Notes: generated by a model not told the origin, from the letters alone. DNA of 43,199 bases from Bryobacterales bacterium (GCA_003136575.1 PLEX01000059.1:2964-46162), one strand, 5' to 3'; counted from the first letter of the stretch, positions 7,217 to 15,294 are shown. Translations and numbers: made by a program.

Positions 7217-8164
7217 ATGGCCATCAACGTCGACAGCACATTCCCATATCTGAGCCGCCGCGGTTTTATCCTTGCGGGCGGCGCAGCGCTCACGGCAGTG
7301 AGCGCGTTTCCGGCCGACCCGGCCTGCACGCTGTTCACCGAGCAGGAGGAGGGTCCTTACTACGTCGACGATGAAACGCTTCGGAGCAACGTAACTGAGG
7401 GCAAGCTCGGCGTCCCGATTCAGCTGGCTGTCATGCTTGTCGACTCCCGGACGTGCAAGCCGCTGAGTGACGCCGCGCTCGACATCTGGCATTGCGACGC
7501 CACGGGTGTTTACTCGGGATTCACGGCGATGAATCCCGACGGCCCTCCGGGCGGCGGCCCGGGCGGTCCCGGCGGTCCGGGAAGACGCGGACCAGGGGGC
7601 CCCGGCGGTCCTCCACCGGATTTTGCCGGTGGGCCCGGCGGACCACCTCCCGGAAGTTTCGGACGCGGCGGTTTCGGTCCTGGCGGACCCGGTGGTCGCG
7701 GCGAACGAAAGATCGATCCGACACGCTTCCTCCGCGGCGTACAGCTGACCGACGCGAAAGGACGCGCGGAATTCTCAACCATTTACCCCGGCTGGTACTC
7801 CGGACGGGCCATTCACATCCACGTCAAAGCGCATGTCGGAGGATCGGCTGCGGCAAAGTACTCCGGCGGACACGTCGCTCATACAGGCCAGTTTTTCTTC
7901 CCGGAAGACCTTACGGAACGAGTCGCCCGCCTCGAACCGTATGCGAAACGGCTGGCCGTCCATCGCACCACGCAGGAAGAAGACGATATCTTCCAGCATC
8001 AGCACGGCGCAGAAGGTATGCTCCGAATGGAGCGGCTCGGCAAGACGGACGCAGAGGGTTTTCGCGCTACGATCACGGTGGCGATAAATCCCGAAGCCAT
8101 ACCTGAGCCGGTTCAGGGTGGACCGGGTCGCGGCCGCAGTGGTCCGCCTCCGGGGCGCGCATAG
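7217..8164 (+). CDS. Tat-exported intradiol dioxygenase-like protein with Gly/Pro-rich insert
   Basis: 315 residues. A twin-arginine motif SRRGFILAGGAALTA (13-27) marks export. The core matches the intradiol ring-cleavage dioxygenase fold: GPYYVDD (47-52), DIWHCDATGVYSGF (89-102, Tyr99), then STIYPGWYSGRAIHIHVKA with Tyr194, His200 and His202. These supply the Tyr, Tyr, His, His set that binds non-haem Fe(III). Between the two halves (about 102-165) lies a low-complexity insert of GPGGPGG-type repeats, and a second short one is at the C-terminus (GGPGRGRSGPPPGRA). The family cleaves catechol or protocatechuate rings; the substrate of these exported members is not known. It stands alone, between cysK and an unrelated cluster. 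Confidence 0.85.
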   Translation: MAINVDSTFPYLSRRGFILAGGAALTAVSAFPADPACTLFTEQEEGPYYVDDETLRSNVTEGKLGVPIQLAVMLVDSRTCKPLSDAALDIWHCDATGVYSGFTAMNPDGPPGGGPGGPGGPGRRGPGGPGGPPPDFAGGPGGPPPGSFGRGGFGPGGPGGRGERKIDPTRFLRGVQLTDAKGRAEFSTIYPGWYSGRAIHIHVKAHVGGSAAAKYSGGHVAHTGQFFFPEDLTERVARLEPYAKRLAVHRTTQEEDDIFQHQHGAEGMLRMERLGKTDAEGFRATITVAINPEAIPEPVQGGPGRGRSGPPPGRA

Positions 8165-8463
8165 GCGGTGAAGACGGCGTGCGGGCTCGGCGGATAGAGA
8201 GCACTAACTCGCCGCGCCTCCCGCCTGAAGCGTTCGGCGCACACTTTCGCAGGTACTCCCGGTCCCCGACTCCGATCGTGCAACAATTGGACGCAAAGTT
8301 GCGTCCGGGATCGAATGACGGCCCTCAGCCACGCGGGCAATAAGCGGGAGTAGCTACAAACAGAAAGCTGCAAATGAATGACAAATAAATAGCTTGACTT
8401 AAAGGCAATTAAACTTTACACTCGGGTTGCCACTATAATTAGTCCGCTGCGGAGGGTTAGAGG
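8165..8463. other. Intergenic region with an 18-bp palindrome and a promoter
   Basis: No gene is seen in these 299 nt. It contains GGACGCAA-AG-TTGCGTCC (8289-8306), two perfect 8-bp arms around a 2-nt centre, which looks more like a dimeric protein-binding site than a hairpin. The promoter for the following cluster is at 8394-8422. Confidence 0.6.
8394..8422 (+). promoter_or_regulatory. Sigma-70-like promoter for the 8464-10589 cluster
   Basis: TTGACT (8394-8399), a 17-nt spacer and TACACT (8417-8422) resemble sigma-70 boxes. A consensus TATAAT at 8434-8439 could be an alternative -10 with a poorer -35. Start of translation follows at 8464, with GGAGGG at 8451-8456. Confidence 0.55.
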
Positions 8464-9108
8464 ATGAGCCTTACAGGTACGCACCATATTTTCGGAGGCA
8501 TCAGCGAGACTGGGTTAAATAATTTTCTGAATGTCTTTTTTACGGCTCGCCCGCATCTGCTTGCCTACGGCAGCGCGTATTATGCCGGCGATCCGACTCA
8601 GGTCACGCTGATCGACCTATCCAGCCTCCCGTTCGCGCTCTCCGGACTACAGTTTCTTCTCCAGCTTCAGATACCCAGTGTCGATATCACACCCGCGAAC
8701 TCAGCGGGTGAGCTATTACCTCCCGGGCCGGACCAATTCACGATCTTCACCGAGGTGCTGATCCGTTTCCTCTGCGGACCGTCGATTGTCGGGATTACGC
8801 GCGTTCAGCCTCCTCATGAGATTGACGTTACGTTCAACGTGGCAGCCCTCTGCGCTCCCCGGGTGATCGATCCGACGCCGGGTACAGGGACCATAGGCAT
8901 CGACCTGGTGGAACTGGAGATTACCGGGATTGCCCCGGAAGGCCTGGAGGAAATCCTTGAATGTATTCTGACTGCACTGCTGCGCGGCGCACTCTCCCAG
9001 GTGATCGTCCCCTTCAGCGTTTTTACCCTCGATGGGGTGTCGCTTACGCTCCAGCAGGGTCCGATAGCAGCGGCCAATCAGATTGAAGTTTTTGGAGACA
9101 TTAGCTGA
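8464..9108 (+). CDS. Protein of unknown function, first gene of three-gene cluster
   Basis: 214 residues, not recognised. No signal peptide or clear transmembrane helix. It is rich in alternating hydrophobic beta-type segments (VTLIDLSSLPFAL, FLLQLQIPSVDI). A C-terminal half begins IGIDLVELEITGIAPEGLEEILECIL and ends with amphipathic strands and NQIEVFGDIS. The pattern of beta strands plus one long amphipathic helix could suit a lipid-binding (TULIP-like) fold, but this is a guess. Its ending resembles that of the next protein (NKAELVVTADIAA). The SD is strong (GGAGGG, then AGAGG), the promoter is good, and the stop is 1 nt before the next ATG, so it heads an operon. Confidence 0.75.
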   Translation: MSLTGTHHIFGGISETGLNNFLNVFFTARPHLLAYGSAYYAGDPTQVTLIDLSSLPFALSGLQFLLQLQIPSVDITPANSAGELLPPGPDQFTIFTEVLIRFLCGPSIVGITRVQPPHEIDVTFNVAALCAPRVIDPTPGTGTIGIDLVELEITGIAPEGLEEILECILTALLRGALSQVIVPFSVFTLDGVSLTLQQGPIAAANQIEVFGDIS

Positions 9109-9109
9109 C

Positions 9110-9910
9110 ATGCCCGACATTACATTAGCCGCCGACCAGACCGCCGCCACCAGGCTGGTGCATGACGCTGAGACGATTTTCGGTACGCAGTCGAAGAGCG
9201 GCTCGGGCAGCCTGGGGCCTTTCGTGGCCAGTTATGGCGTCAGCGCCTCGTTTTCTGGCGGCAGTGTCGCCCTTCAGGCGCCCAATATTATCGGCCTCGA
9301 CGACATTCATCTCAACTATTCGCTGGACCTTTCCTTTGGCATCGACCTGAATAGCTTCCTGCCGCATTTCTGTCTGCCACAGATATGCGTAACGATCCCT
9401 TTTATCGGAACCATCTGCACACCGAAGATCTGTATCAACTGGCCAACGATAACGTTTCCGTTCAGCTACTCCGATTTTGTCGATTTCTCCGCCGATTTTC
9501 AGGTCATCCCCCATTTGAGCGGAAGCAACTGGCTGATCGACATACGAATCGTTTCGATCCCGACGCTCGCGATCAGCGTGGCGGCGGCGGCGATTCTGAC
9601 CGCTTTGGGTCTGGCCCTCGGTGCCGCTGTCTCCTGGATTCCCTTCATAGGTCCGTTGCTGGACGTCCTGATAGCGGCGGTGATGGCAGGGATCGGGATT
9701 GCCGGAATCACTGGTCTGCTGGGTCCCTTGTTGACACTGTTCGTTTCCGGATTAACGTTCACTATCTACAAAGAGCCGCAGATTCAGCAGGTTCTGCCCG
9801 CGGCCGGCCCGAACGACCCGGCGGTATCGATAACGATCACCGCACTGGACTGCGTAGTCCAGCAGACAAACAAGGCCGAACTTGTGGTAACCGCCGACAT
9901 TGCAGCCTGA
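9110..9910 (+). CDS. Protein of unknown function with Cys/Pro motif and hydrophobic core
   Basis: 266 residues from ATG 9110; a TTG at 9083 in frame is less likely. Not recognised and no signal peptide. A beta-rich N-terminal part (about 30-85) is followed by a striking segment with four Cys in CLPQIC and CTPKIC surrounded by Pro/Ile (about 85-115). Three Gly/Ala-rich hydrophobic helices (about 155-225) come next, with PFIGPLLDVLIAA, then a polar beta-type tail ending NKAELVVTADIAA. The hydrophobic block could insert into a membrane or line a lipid cavity. GGAG lies 12 nt before the ATG. It is flanked by cotranscribed unknown genes with 1-nt and 10-nt gaps. Confidence 0.72.
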   Translation: MPDITLAADQTAATRLVHDAETIFGTQSKSGSGSLGPFVASYGVSASFSGGSVALQAPNIIGLDDIHLNYSLDLSFGIDLNSFLPHFCLPQICVTIPFIGTICTPKICINWPTITFPFSYSDFVDFSADFQVIPHLSGSNWLIDIRIVSIPTLAISVAAAAILTALGLALGAAVSWIPFIGPLLDVLIAAVMAGIGIAGITGLLGPLLTLFVSGLTFTIYKEPQIQQVLPAAGPNDPAVSITITALDCVVQQTNKAELVVTADIAA

Positions 9911-9920
9911 GGATATTCGA

Positions 9921-10589
9921 ATGAACCTACTTGACAGCCGTTTCCTGTACCCCGGTGACACTTATGCCCAGCACTTCGCGAAATCCGGAGGGTATCGTTA
10001 CGCGGTCGGGATTCAGGGCAGCGTTGCTCAGGTTGATCATGACGATCCATTCAGCATCACGGTCGATGCCGGAGAGGGCGCAGCGCAAAAAACACATTAT
10101 GTCTCGGTAACGTACACAAATGGCAGTTTCAGCGCCAGCCCGTTGTGCCTGGATATTAACAGGGGCGACGTGGTTCTGTGGGCCGCCACGGCGGCGGGCG
10201 CGCCCGGTTTCGCCGTATACGGCCAGAGTGAACAGGACCGCTTTGACAGCGCAGAGATCGGTATGAATGGAATGTACTCTCATGCCTTCGGCCTGGCTGG
10301 CGAATTCGAATGGGGAGATGCGCACGTGCCCGGGCTGCATGGCACGATCATCGTCGAGGCGCATCCCCGGTGCCGCACCCATGGAGAGCGGCAGGCTTAC
10401 GCTCAGGTACTTGGCAAGGGGACTGTGGTGACGATCGAAGACGGCCAGGCGTATCCCGACAAAGTGAGAATTACCGTTGGTCAGACCGTATTTTTTGCCG
10501 TTAAGTCGGGCCGAGGCGTTTCAATCGTAGATAAGACGCTGCTGCGCGCCTTCCTCAACCCGCAACCGCTGCCGCCCGGTCGACAGTGA
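9921..10589 (+). CDS. Cupredoxin-fold protein lacking copper ligands, C-terminal NPQPLPPG
   Basis: 222 residues, GAGG 8 nt before ATG. Residues about 60-145 follow cupredoxin order: LDINRGDVVLWAATAAG, then MYSHAFGLAGEFEWGD, then AHVPGLHGTIIVE. The Cys expected just before the AH position is absent, and the early His is replaced (APGFAVYG), so a type-1 copper site looks lost. Residues about 160-210 (VVTIEDGQAYPDKVRITVGQ) resemble a second cupredoxin-like module. The C-terminus ends FLNPQPLPPGRQ. No signal peptide is present, unusual for cupredoxins. It is the last gene of the three-gene cluster. The role is unknown; a structural or binding use of the fold is inferred. Confidence 0.7.
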   Translation: MNLLDSRFLYPGDTYAQHFAKSGGYRYAVGIQGSVAQVDHDDPFSITVDAGEGAAQKTHYVSVTYTNGSFSASPLCLDINRGDVVLWAATAAGAPGFAVYGQSEQDRFDSAEIGMNGMYSHAFGLAGEFEWGDAHVPGLHGTIIVEAHPRCRTHGERQAYAQVLGKGTVVTIEDGQAYPDKVRITVGQTVFFAVKSGRGVSIVDKTLLRAFLNPQPLPPGRQ

Positions 10590-10819
10590 CAAAGAAGATT
10601 CCGCCAGGGGACTGGAACACCGTCTCCGCCAGTCTGTGTCGTTGACTTCCCGATAGCCCGGGCCGTGAACTGGCAACCCGCCAAACTGAGACTGGGGTGC
10701 CCATCGCAGCCGAAGTCACTTGCACGCTCATATCAGCGCCTATAGGCGAGGCGGCACGCATCTCGGCTCCTGGGCCTGGGAGGTATCTCGGTTTCACAAC
10801 CGAAACGGGAGTGTGCCCG

Positions 10820-11791
10820 TCAGCGCAGCGATGCCACGAGCCGAGTGCTGCCAGGTCCCAGATGGATGTGCGCGCCGGTGGCTCGGTGCGCGACCGCCGC
10901 GCGGAAGGCAAAGAACGGAATATGGTTCCGCTCCAGGTAGCGGATCAGCCATGCGCCTTCGGTTTGGTCCGGACTCAGCGCGATGTCGATGCGGCCGGCG
11001 TGATTGAACCCCATCGCCCGATGAACGGCTGTTTGTCCGTCAGCGCTGACCGGAATGGGATGACCGAAGGCGGCGAGGAAGGCGGCCGAAATCCTATCGA
11101 AATCCGCGCGGGTGAAGATGCCGTTACCGTCGTAACGGGTATAGAGCTGGCCATTCAGTTCGGGATGCGACTCGGCGTCGTTCTCGGCCTCGGCCAGAAC
11201 CTTCTGCATGCGGATAGATTCCGCAATCTCCTGCACAAGGTGCGCGCGCTCGGTGGCGAGGTCGAGCTCCATCTTGGCCGTGAGAACGTCGCCGCCGGAA
11301 GCCTCGGCCTCCGCGCGGGAAATGACGCCGGAGTCGGCGAGGAGCTGGGCCTGAATTACGCGCTTCTGCCGCCGCAGCAGCATGCGCTCGGCGACCGACA
11401 CCATCTGTTCGGCCTGGTCCGGCGTCAGATCGCGGGTATAGGCGCTGTAGCGAAGGATCGAGGTGTCGAGCGCGTCCTGGAGCTCGTCCTGCGCCCTGTT
11501 CAGGTTATTCATCGGCAGCGCCCCCTGACGGACCAGGATGCGGATGCGGTCAAGGCTCAGCTGCGCGCGAACGACGCCGGGATCGGAGAGGTCGGGCTTG
11601 ATTTCGTTGGATGGAGGAGTGGCTGTGGCGTCGGAGGATTCGGATCGGGCTGCTGTCGAGGCGTCAGGCGAAACGGCCGGGGTGCTTTCGGCGGCGCTGG
11701 CCGGCTGGGGCGCATTCGCGCCCGAGGGAGCCGATTGGCCAAACAATGCAATCGAAAGCAGGGCGATGACTGAAGTAAGACGAAAAAGCAC
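10820..11791 (-). CDS. Exported peptidase M15-like protein with coiled-coil region
   Basis: 323 residues. Signal peptide (about 1-19, ending LFGQ/SAPSG), then a Ser/Ala/Pro-rich linker to about residue 65. A helical region (about 70-215) is rich in Ala, Glu, Arg and Gln and likely coiled. The C-terminal domain (about 225-315) has GFNHAGRIDIAL and later ATGAHIHLG. This H-x-x-G-x-x-D then H-x-H pattern recalls the Zn ligands of M15-type D-Ala-D-Ala peptidases, so murein processing in the periplasm is possible. Overall similarity is weak and a catalytic Glu is not obvious. It is divergent from rsfS with only 38 nt between starts. Confidence 0.6.
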   Translation of the reverse strand: MLFRLTSVIALLSIALFGQSAPSGANAPQPASAAESTPAVSPDASTAARSESSDATATPPSNEIKPDLSDPGVVRAQLSLDRIRILVRQGALPMNNLNRAQDELQDALDTSILRYSAYTRDLTPDQAEQMVSVAERMLLRRQKRVIQAQLLADSGVISRAEAEASGGDVLTAKMELDLATERAHLVQEIAESIRMQKVLAEAENDAESHPELNGQLYTRYDGNGIFTRADFDRISAAFLAAFGHPIPVSADGQTAVHRAMGFNHAGRIDIALSPDQTEGAWLIRYLERNHIPFFAFRAAVAHRATGAHIHLGPGSTRLVASLR

Positions 11792-11829
11792 GCGTATTCC
11801 TATAGTACGATAGCGGTCGGAGGCGAATT

Positions 11830-12363
11830 CTGGCGCAAACGCAATCGGTCGCTAAAAAGAAGGCCGTCAGGAAGACGGCTGTTAAGAAGGCATCGGCAAA
11901 GAAGGCCCCCGCAAAGAGTCCGGCGGCAAGACCGCCCGGGGATCCAACGTGGCTGACGGCGGTTCGGGCGGCTGAAGAGAAGAAAGCGCTGGATATCAAA
12001 GTTCTGGACCTGACCGGAGTGTCCTCCTTCACGGATTTCTTCGTGATCTGCACAGGTTCGAGCGCAAAACAGAATCAGGCCATCAGCGACGAAGTGGCGA
12101 TCCGCATGAAGAAGCGCGGTGAGTTGCCCTTGAGCGTGGAAGGATACGGCCAGGCCGAATGGATTCTGACGGATTATGGCGATCTCGTGGTGCACGCGCT
12201 GACGCCGAAGTCGCGGGCTTATTACGACCTGGAGCGATTGTGGCGGGATGGCAAACCGGTCGAGATTCCAGCTGAAGCTCCGGTCAAAACCCGGAAGCGG
12301 GCTTTGAAGGCAGTTGCGGCCGATGTGCCGGCCGACGAGGCAACCGCGCCGCCGACAGATTGA
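11830..12363 (+). CDS. rsfS: Ribosomal silencing factor RsfS, apparent non-ATG start
   Basis: About 177 residues. The conserved RsfS core starts at TWLTAVRAAEEKKALDIKVLDL and continues SSFTDFFVICTGSS, GEWILTDYGD-like (here AEWILTDYGDLVVHAL) and YYDLERLW. RsfS binds L14 (uL14) and blocks subunit joining. An in-frame stop is at 11803. Between it and the core there is no ATG, GTG or TTG; GGAGG (11819-11823) precedes CTG 11830 by 6 nt and ATT 11827 by 3 nt. GTG 12019 would delete a conserved helix. The N-terminal extension is Lys/Ala-rich (KKAVRKTAVKKASAKKAPAK), and a basic/acidic tail follows the core. It is coupled to rlmH by a 4-nt overlap. Confidence 0.88.
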   Translation: MAQTQSVAKKKAVRKTAVKKASAKKAPAKSPAARPPGDPTWLTAVRAAEEKKALDIKVLDLTGVSSFTDFFVICTGSSAKQNQAISDEVAIRMKKRGELPLSVEGYGQAEWILTDYGDLVVHALTPKSRAYYDLERLWRDGKPVEIPAEAPVKTRKRALKAVAADVPADEATAPPTD

Positions 12364-12779
12364 AACTCTTCCTTTACTATATCGGGAAGCCGAAGGACCC
12401 GCATGCCAACGCGATGGCGGCGGAGTACATCAGGCGGGCCGCGCATTATGCCGCGTCGGTGATGGCGGAGATTCGGCCGGAGCGGACCGATATTTGGGAG
12501 AAACACCCGACGGCTAAGAAGATCCTGCTCGATCCCGCGGGAAAGGCGCTCGACTCGGCCGCGTTCGCGGGCCTGATCGAGAAGGCCGAGATGCAGGGGC
12601 ACGATCTGGTTTTCGCCGTGGGCGGCCACGACGGTTTGCCCGAAGCGTGGCGAAAACGCGCCGATCTGCTGGTGTCGCTCTCGGCGATGACCATGCCGCA
12701 TGAGCTTGCCCGAGCCGTGCTGGCGGAACAGATATACCGGGCGTTTACGATGCTGCGAGGGCATCCTTATCCGCGCTGA
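12360..12779 (+). CDS. rlmH: 23S rRNA pseudouridine1915 N3-methyltransferase
   Basis: 139-residue SPOUT (trefoil-knot) methyltransferase. It uses SAM to methylate N3 of pseudouridine 1915 in helix 69 of 23S rRNA on assembled 70S ribosomes. Visible are the SAM-loop DLVFAVGGHDGLP, the knot segment LLVSLSAMTMPHELARAVLAEQIYRAF, and a C-terminus HPYPR where the family usually ends with PYH plus one or two residues. The TTG start overlaps the rsfS stop (TTGA), the usual gene order, and there is no separate SD. Slightly shorter than the E. coli protein (155). Confidence 0.93.
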   Translation: MKLFLYYIGKPKDPHANAMAAEYIRRAAHYAASVMAEIRPERTDIWEKHPTAKKILLDPAGKALDSAAFAGLIEKAEMQGHDLVFAVGGHDGLPEAWRKRADLLVSLSAMTMPHELARAVLAEQIYRAFTMLRGHPYPR

Positions 12780-12824
12780 CACGTTGTCGACCAAGGGATC
12801 TCTGAGACTAGCGAGTCGACCCGC

Positions 12825-14081
12825 TCAAACCTTCCATGGCACATGGCCAAATTTGGAAATCGCTATTCGCTCCAGATGTCCGACGTAGCCATCAAGGTGC
12901 GCTTCCCGGCACCACAGACGAACGAAGGCATCGTAACCCTTTTGGCCGAGATCGGTGCGAAGCACGGGCGAATCCGCGATGCGGCCGAGCGCGGCGAGCA
13001 GTTCTTCGTCCGTGCGATACGTGAACCCTCCTCCGCTCTCTTCGATCGCTTCCGGCAGTGCGCCGAGGTCGCGGACGACCGCGGGCGTCTTCCGCGCGAA
13101 CGCCTCCACGGTGGTCAGACCGAATGTTTCGTAAGTCACCGACGGAACGATGCAGGCGAGCGCGTGATGGTACAGCGCTCCCAAATCCTTCTGTGATAGG
13201 GGTCCCAGAAACTTAATCCGCGGTTTACCGGACGACATGGCGCGCAATTCCGGTTCGTACGCGCCCGTACCAGCGATCAGCAGGTCGCACTGCGGCACGC
13301 GGTCCCAAACCGAGATGAGCGTCTGCAGGCCCTTGATCAGTTCGAGCCTGCCCACGAAAAGGAAATAAGGCGCGTCCTGCGGACGGGGGGCCGGATTGCG
13401 CCAATCGTCGTCCACACGATCAATAAAGTTCGGCAAGTGCGCAAAGGGCTGGCTGAAACCGCGCTCGGCGTGCATGCGCGCGGTAAAGCGGCTGGGCGCG
13501 ACGAACTGATCCACATGCCGCGCCATTCGGTCGAGCAAACCCGTGTATCGCCATAACTGCGGCGGGCGTTTCGCCTGAAGCGTGCAGCGCAGGCAATCGG
13601 GCTTTTCGCATGGCCGGCTGTTGAATTTCCAGAGGACGTGCGTCGGACAGATGAGCCAGTGCTCATGCGTGGTGTACATTTTCACGGCCTTTCCCTGCGG
13701 CGGTTCGATAGCGAGAACGCCCGGACCCAGCAGTGAAATGTTGTGAAAATGAATTACGTCGTAAGGGCGCTCGCGGAGCACTGCGTCGATGGCATCGCGC
13801 TTGAGCCACGGTTGACCGCTTTGCTGCGTCAGGAACGGCGAAAGACCTTTGTACGGGCTGCGCAACTCGTGCCGGACGACGTTCGGATGCTCGGCGAATT
13901 GCAGCGGCGGGTCGGCCGGGTGGAGCAGATGGTAGGCATCGACGCAGTGAATCACGTCGACATGATGCCCTTCCGCCGCCAGAGCGTGGCAGAGACGGTA
14001 CAACTGGATGGCGTCGCCGCCGAAGCTGTAAGGCGGGTAGAACGTCGTGAGGTGGAGAAAATTGAGCGGGCGGCTCGTCAT
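12825..14081 (-). CDS. Glycosyltransferase family 4 (GT-B)
   Basis: 418 residues. The N-terminal Rossmann half begins FLHLTTFYPPYSFGGDAIQLYRLCHALAAEGHHVDVIH. The C-terminal half contains FVGRLELIKGLQTLI, LLIAGTGAYEPEL, and the nucleotide-sugar site SVTYETFGLTTVEAFARKTPAVV with the E-x7-E motif of retaining GT4 enzymes. Between the domains is a Cys-bearing stretch (FNSRPCEKPDCLRC, about 150-170) that also occurs in several GT4 proteins. Cytosolic or membrane-associated. It is the last gene of a leftward four-gene glycan operon, 10 nt after the preceding GT4 gene. Sugar specificity unknown. Confidence 0.88.
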   Translation of the reverse strand: MTSRPLNFLHLTTFYPPYSFGGDAIQLYRLCHALAAEGHHVDVIHCVDAYHLLHPADPPLQFAEHPNVVRHELRSPYKGLSPFLTQQSGQPWLKRDAIDAVLRERPYDVIHFHNISLLGPGVLAIEPPQGKAVKMYTTHEHWLICPTHVLWKFNSRPCEKPDCLRCTLQAKRPPQLWRYTGLLDRMARHVDQFVAPSRFTARMHAERGFSQPFAHLPNFIDRVDDDWRNPAPRPQDAPYFLFVGRLELIKGLQTLISVWDRVPQCDLLIAGTGAYEPELRAMSSGKPRIKFLGPLSQKDLGALYHHALACIVPSVTYETFGLTTVEAFARKTPAVVRDLGALPEAIEESGGGFTYRTDEELLAALGRIADSPVLRTDLGQKGYDAFVRLWCREAHLDGYVGHLERIAISKFGHVPWKV

Positions 14082-14091
14082 TGGGGGGCAG

Positions 14092-15273
14092 TCATTGGGG
14101 CCGACGAGAGGGAGCTACGGCGCGGATTACCTCCATCATCTGGCGGCCCGCTTGATCCCAGGTGAGATTTGAAGCGGCGGCGAGTCCGGCCTCGCCCATG
14201 GTTCGCCGAAGGTCCGCCGAGGAAAGGATCCGGTCGAGCGCACGGGCAATCTCGTCTTCGGATGGGTCGATGTAGACGCCACCCGCGCCCAGCAGGCCTT
14301 CGAGAGGGCTGGCATGGCTGGCGATCACGGGGCATCCGCAGGCTGCGGCCTCAACCGCGGGAAGCCCGAAGCCTTCCATCAGCGAAGGCAGCGCCAGAAC
14401 GGAGGCGACGTTGAGGAGTCCGACGAGATCTTCGTCGGAAACGAACCCGGTGAAGATGACGCGGTCCTGCAGTCCCAGCGACTGCACCTGGGCCGCTATG
14501 GTTCCGTAGTAAGTGTGAAACGCGTCGCCGGACGTGTCGCCGACCATGACCAGGCGGACGTCGGAGAATTCGGGCCGCGCAGCGGTGCGGGCGAAGGCCG
14601 AGACCAGCGCTTCCAGATTCTTGTGCGGGCTGAAACCGCCCACGTAAACCGCGTTACGGAGCGTGGGGTCGACGCCTTTGGCAACAAGGGACGGCGCGAG
14701 TACTGGGTTTTCGAGATTGCGAAAGACGGGGTCGGCCGCTTCGCCGACCACGAAGACGCGGCGCGGGTCGGCGCCGAAGCGCTTCAGGATGCAATCGCGG
14801 GAGTAGTCGGAGACGGTGATTAGAGCGTCGGCCTGCCTGCGACCCAGCGCTACTTTGGCATTCCAGAACAAACGCGCGGTGAAGCGCGGCACGGTCAGCT
14901 GCGGGTAGGTTTCCGCGATCACGTCGTGGATCATCACGAGTTTGCGCGCCAGGCTGAACACGGGGACGTAGCTGTAGATGGTGGGAAACAGGACCACGTC
15001 GAACTCGCGGGAAGAAAGGGCGCGCGACATGCGCCACATGTCGCGGGGCGACCGGCTGCCACTGGCGGACGCGGCCTGCACGGTCGGGACGGAGGAAGCG
15101 AGGATGCGAACTTCGCAGCCATCGGGTGTGGGTTCGGCGACTTCGGTCGAATCCAGCAACAGAACGTAACGATTGTCCTGGTCGAGCTTCACGAGGGCTC
15201 GCAGCAATGCCCTCGCGTGCCGTCCGTACCCGCGACGGTTGTGCCAGCATGTTGCATCGATGCCAATTCGCAT
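14092..15273 (-). CDS. Glycosyltransferase family 4 (GT-B), second copy
   Basis: 393 residues. It starts MRIGIDATCWHNRRGYGRHARALLRAL, a typical GT4 N-terminus with the acceptor-side Gly-rich loop. Downstream are VYVGGFSPHKNLEALVSAF, VMVGDTSGDAF and SLMEGFGLPAVEAAACGCPVIAS, with the E-x7-E pair contacting the nucleotide sugar. It is closer to mannosyltransferase-like members than the neighbouring GT4, with which it shares little sequence. It lies 21 nt downstream of the GT2 gene and 10 nt upstream of the other GT4, all on the minus strand. A role in capsule, O-antigen or exopolysaccharide assembly is inferred from the operon. Confidence 0.88.
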   Translation of the reverse strand: MRIGIDATCWHNRRGYGRHARALLRALVKLDQDNRYVLLLDSTEVAEPTPDGCEVRILASSVPTVQAASASGSRSPRDMWRMSRALSSREFDVVLFPTIYSYVPVFSLARKLVMIHDVIAETYPQLTVPRFTARLFWNAKVALGRRQADALITVSDYSRDCILKRFGADPRRVFVVGEAADPVFRNLENPVLAPSLVAKGVDPTLRNAVYVGGFSPHKNLEALVSAFARTAARPEFSDVRLVMVGDTSGDAFHTYYGTIAAQVQSLGLQDRVIFTGFVSDEDLVGLLNVASVLALPSLMEGFGLPAVEAAACGCPVIASHASPLEGLLGAGGVYIDPSEDEIARALDRILSSADLRRTMGEAGLAAASNLTWDQAGRQMMEVIRAVAPSRRPQ

Positions 15274-15294
15274 AGTTTTTTCGGCCGGAAATCG

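Noticed and set aside
9162-10504. Alternative plus-strand frames within the three-gene cluster (9162-9350, 9385-9924, 10310-10504)
   Set aside because: They are out of frame with the SD-led, tightly spaced set and are highly Arg-rich.
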